Origin: Bacteroidales bacterium
Lineage (GTDB): Bacteria; Bacteroidota; Bacteroidia; Bacteroidales; JAADJA01
Assembly: GCA_029933495.1 (NCBI GenBank)
Contig: JAOZOC010000190.1
Span: 1 to 6,568, forward strand
Length of the DNA: 6,568 bases
Direction: 5' to 3'
This document shows positions 6,234 to 6,568 of this stretch, piece after piece. The position numbers and the translations under genes were made by a program. The notes beneath the pieces are model-generated. The model searched no databases and had not been told where the DNA came from. It saw only the letters and a list, made by a program, of their open reading frames with translations. Position 1 is the stretch's first letter. Each line of letters begins with the position of its first letter.

Positions 6234-6568
6234 TTGAACCTGCGTCTGAAAATACTTTTTGTGACACTAATAATTGGCTCTCAAGCTTGTTTTTCACAGG
6301 TTTTTCAGCAACAATGTAATCCTGATACTTTTGAGGTTGATACTACCGGAAATGAAATAAACTGGGAGCAGTTTCCAGATTTTTCACTGCCGTTTACAGT
6401 GGTTTACCACGGTGATGCGCCATCCGACAGTTTATTATATCCATTGCATAAAGGATTTTCTCATATTGGCGGTGCCGGAATTGATTATGCGGATACGGTT
6501 TGGCCTGACCAGAGAGTATATACCTGGACTAACATTGCAAACGCAAACGGATGGGCAGCAGCAACAAA
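6234..6568 (+). CDS. Secreted protein of unknown function, N-terminal part, 3'-truncated by window edge
   Basis: An open frame with no internal stop runs from TTG 6234 to the window end (111 full codons). It begins with a clear signal peptide: basic N-region (MNLRLK), hydrophobic core (ILFVTLIIG) and probable cleavage after CFS or CFSQ (about residue 21-22), the SQ ending being common in Bacteroidetes exported proteins. The mature part is polar and rich in Asp, Trp and Tyr (EINWEQFPDF at 41-50, PDQRVYTWTNIANANGW at 91-107). It contains no domain I recognise. No in-frame ATG exists between the upstream stop (6129-6131) and this region, so a TTG start is required; 6234 is preferred because of the signal peptide and the promoter 28 bp upstream. 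Such proteins are often cell-surface or type IX-secreted, but the C-terminal sorting domain would lie outside the window. It is not part of the receptor's reading frame. Confidence 0.68.
   Translation, partial: MNLRLKILFVTLIIGSQACFSQVFQQQCNPDTFEVDTTGNEINWEQFPDFSLPFTVVYHGDAPSDSLLYPLHKGFSHIGGAGIDYADTVWPDQRVYTWTNIANANGWAAAT

Noticed and set aside
6234..6299. Lipoprotein reading of the terminal protein (Cys19 in SQAC)
   Set aside because: The lipobox would have Ser at -3 and Gln at -2, which does not fit; signal peptidase I cleavage near SQ fits better.

Overview
The window looks like a Bacteroidetes (Bacteroidota) chromosome segment. The evidence is AT-rich DNA, a TonB-dependent receptor with an N-terminal carboxypeptidase-regulatory-like domain, weak or absent Shine-Dalgarno sequences, and intergenic matches to the Bacteroidetes -7 promoter element TAnnTTTG. 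All supported genes lie on the + strand. No tRNA, rRNA, CRISPR array or transposase is visible.

Layout. Positions 1-360 hold the C-terminal end of a short-chain dehydrogenase/reductase. A 226-bp gap follows, with an intergenic inverted-repeat element (415-509) and a candidate promoter. Positions 587-3497 are a compact four-gene run with gaps of about 17-27 bp: a small helix-turn-helix protein, a BtrH-like acyltransferase (BtrH_N plus DUF4872 type), a free-standing acyl carrier protein, and a PAPS-type sulfotransferase. A 219-bp gap to the next start (3717) holds several short inverted repeats and a candidate promoter. A complete TonB-dependent outer-membrane receptor follows (3717-6089). After a 144-bp gap with a perfect TATATTTG box, the 5' part of a secreted protein of unknown function begins at a TTG codon and runs off the window.

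How the genes may work together. The four-gene run is the interesting part. BtrH of butirosin biosynthesis moves an acyl group from a dedicated carrier protein onto an amine of an aminoglycoside. Here a BtrH-type enzyme with a visible Cys/His/Asp set sits directly before its likely carrier protein, and a sulfotransferase comes next. This suggests a small pathway in which an acyl group on the carrier is transferred to an acceptor and a hydroxyl or amine is sulfated, under control of the HTH protein. No ketosynthase, acyl-ACP ligase or phosphopantetheinyl transferase is seen in the window, so loading must rely on genes elsewhere. The product cannot be read from the sequence. The receptor and the terminal secreted protein appear to be separate transcription units.
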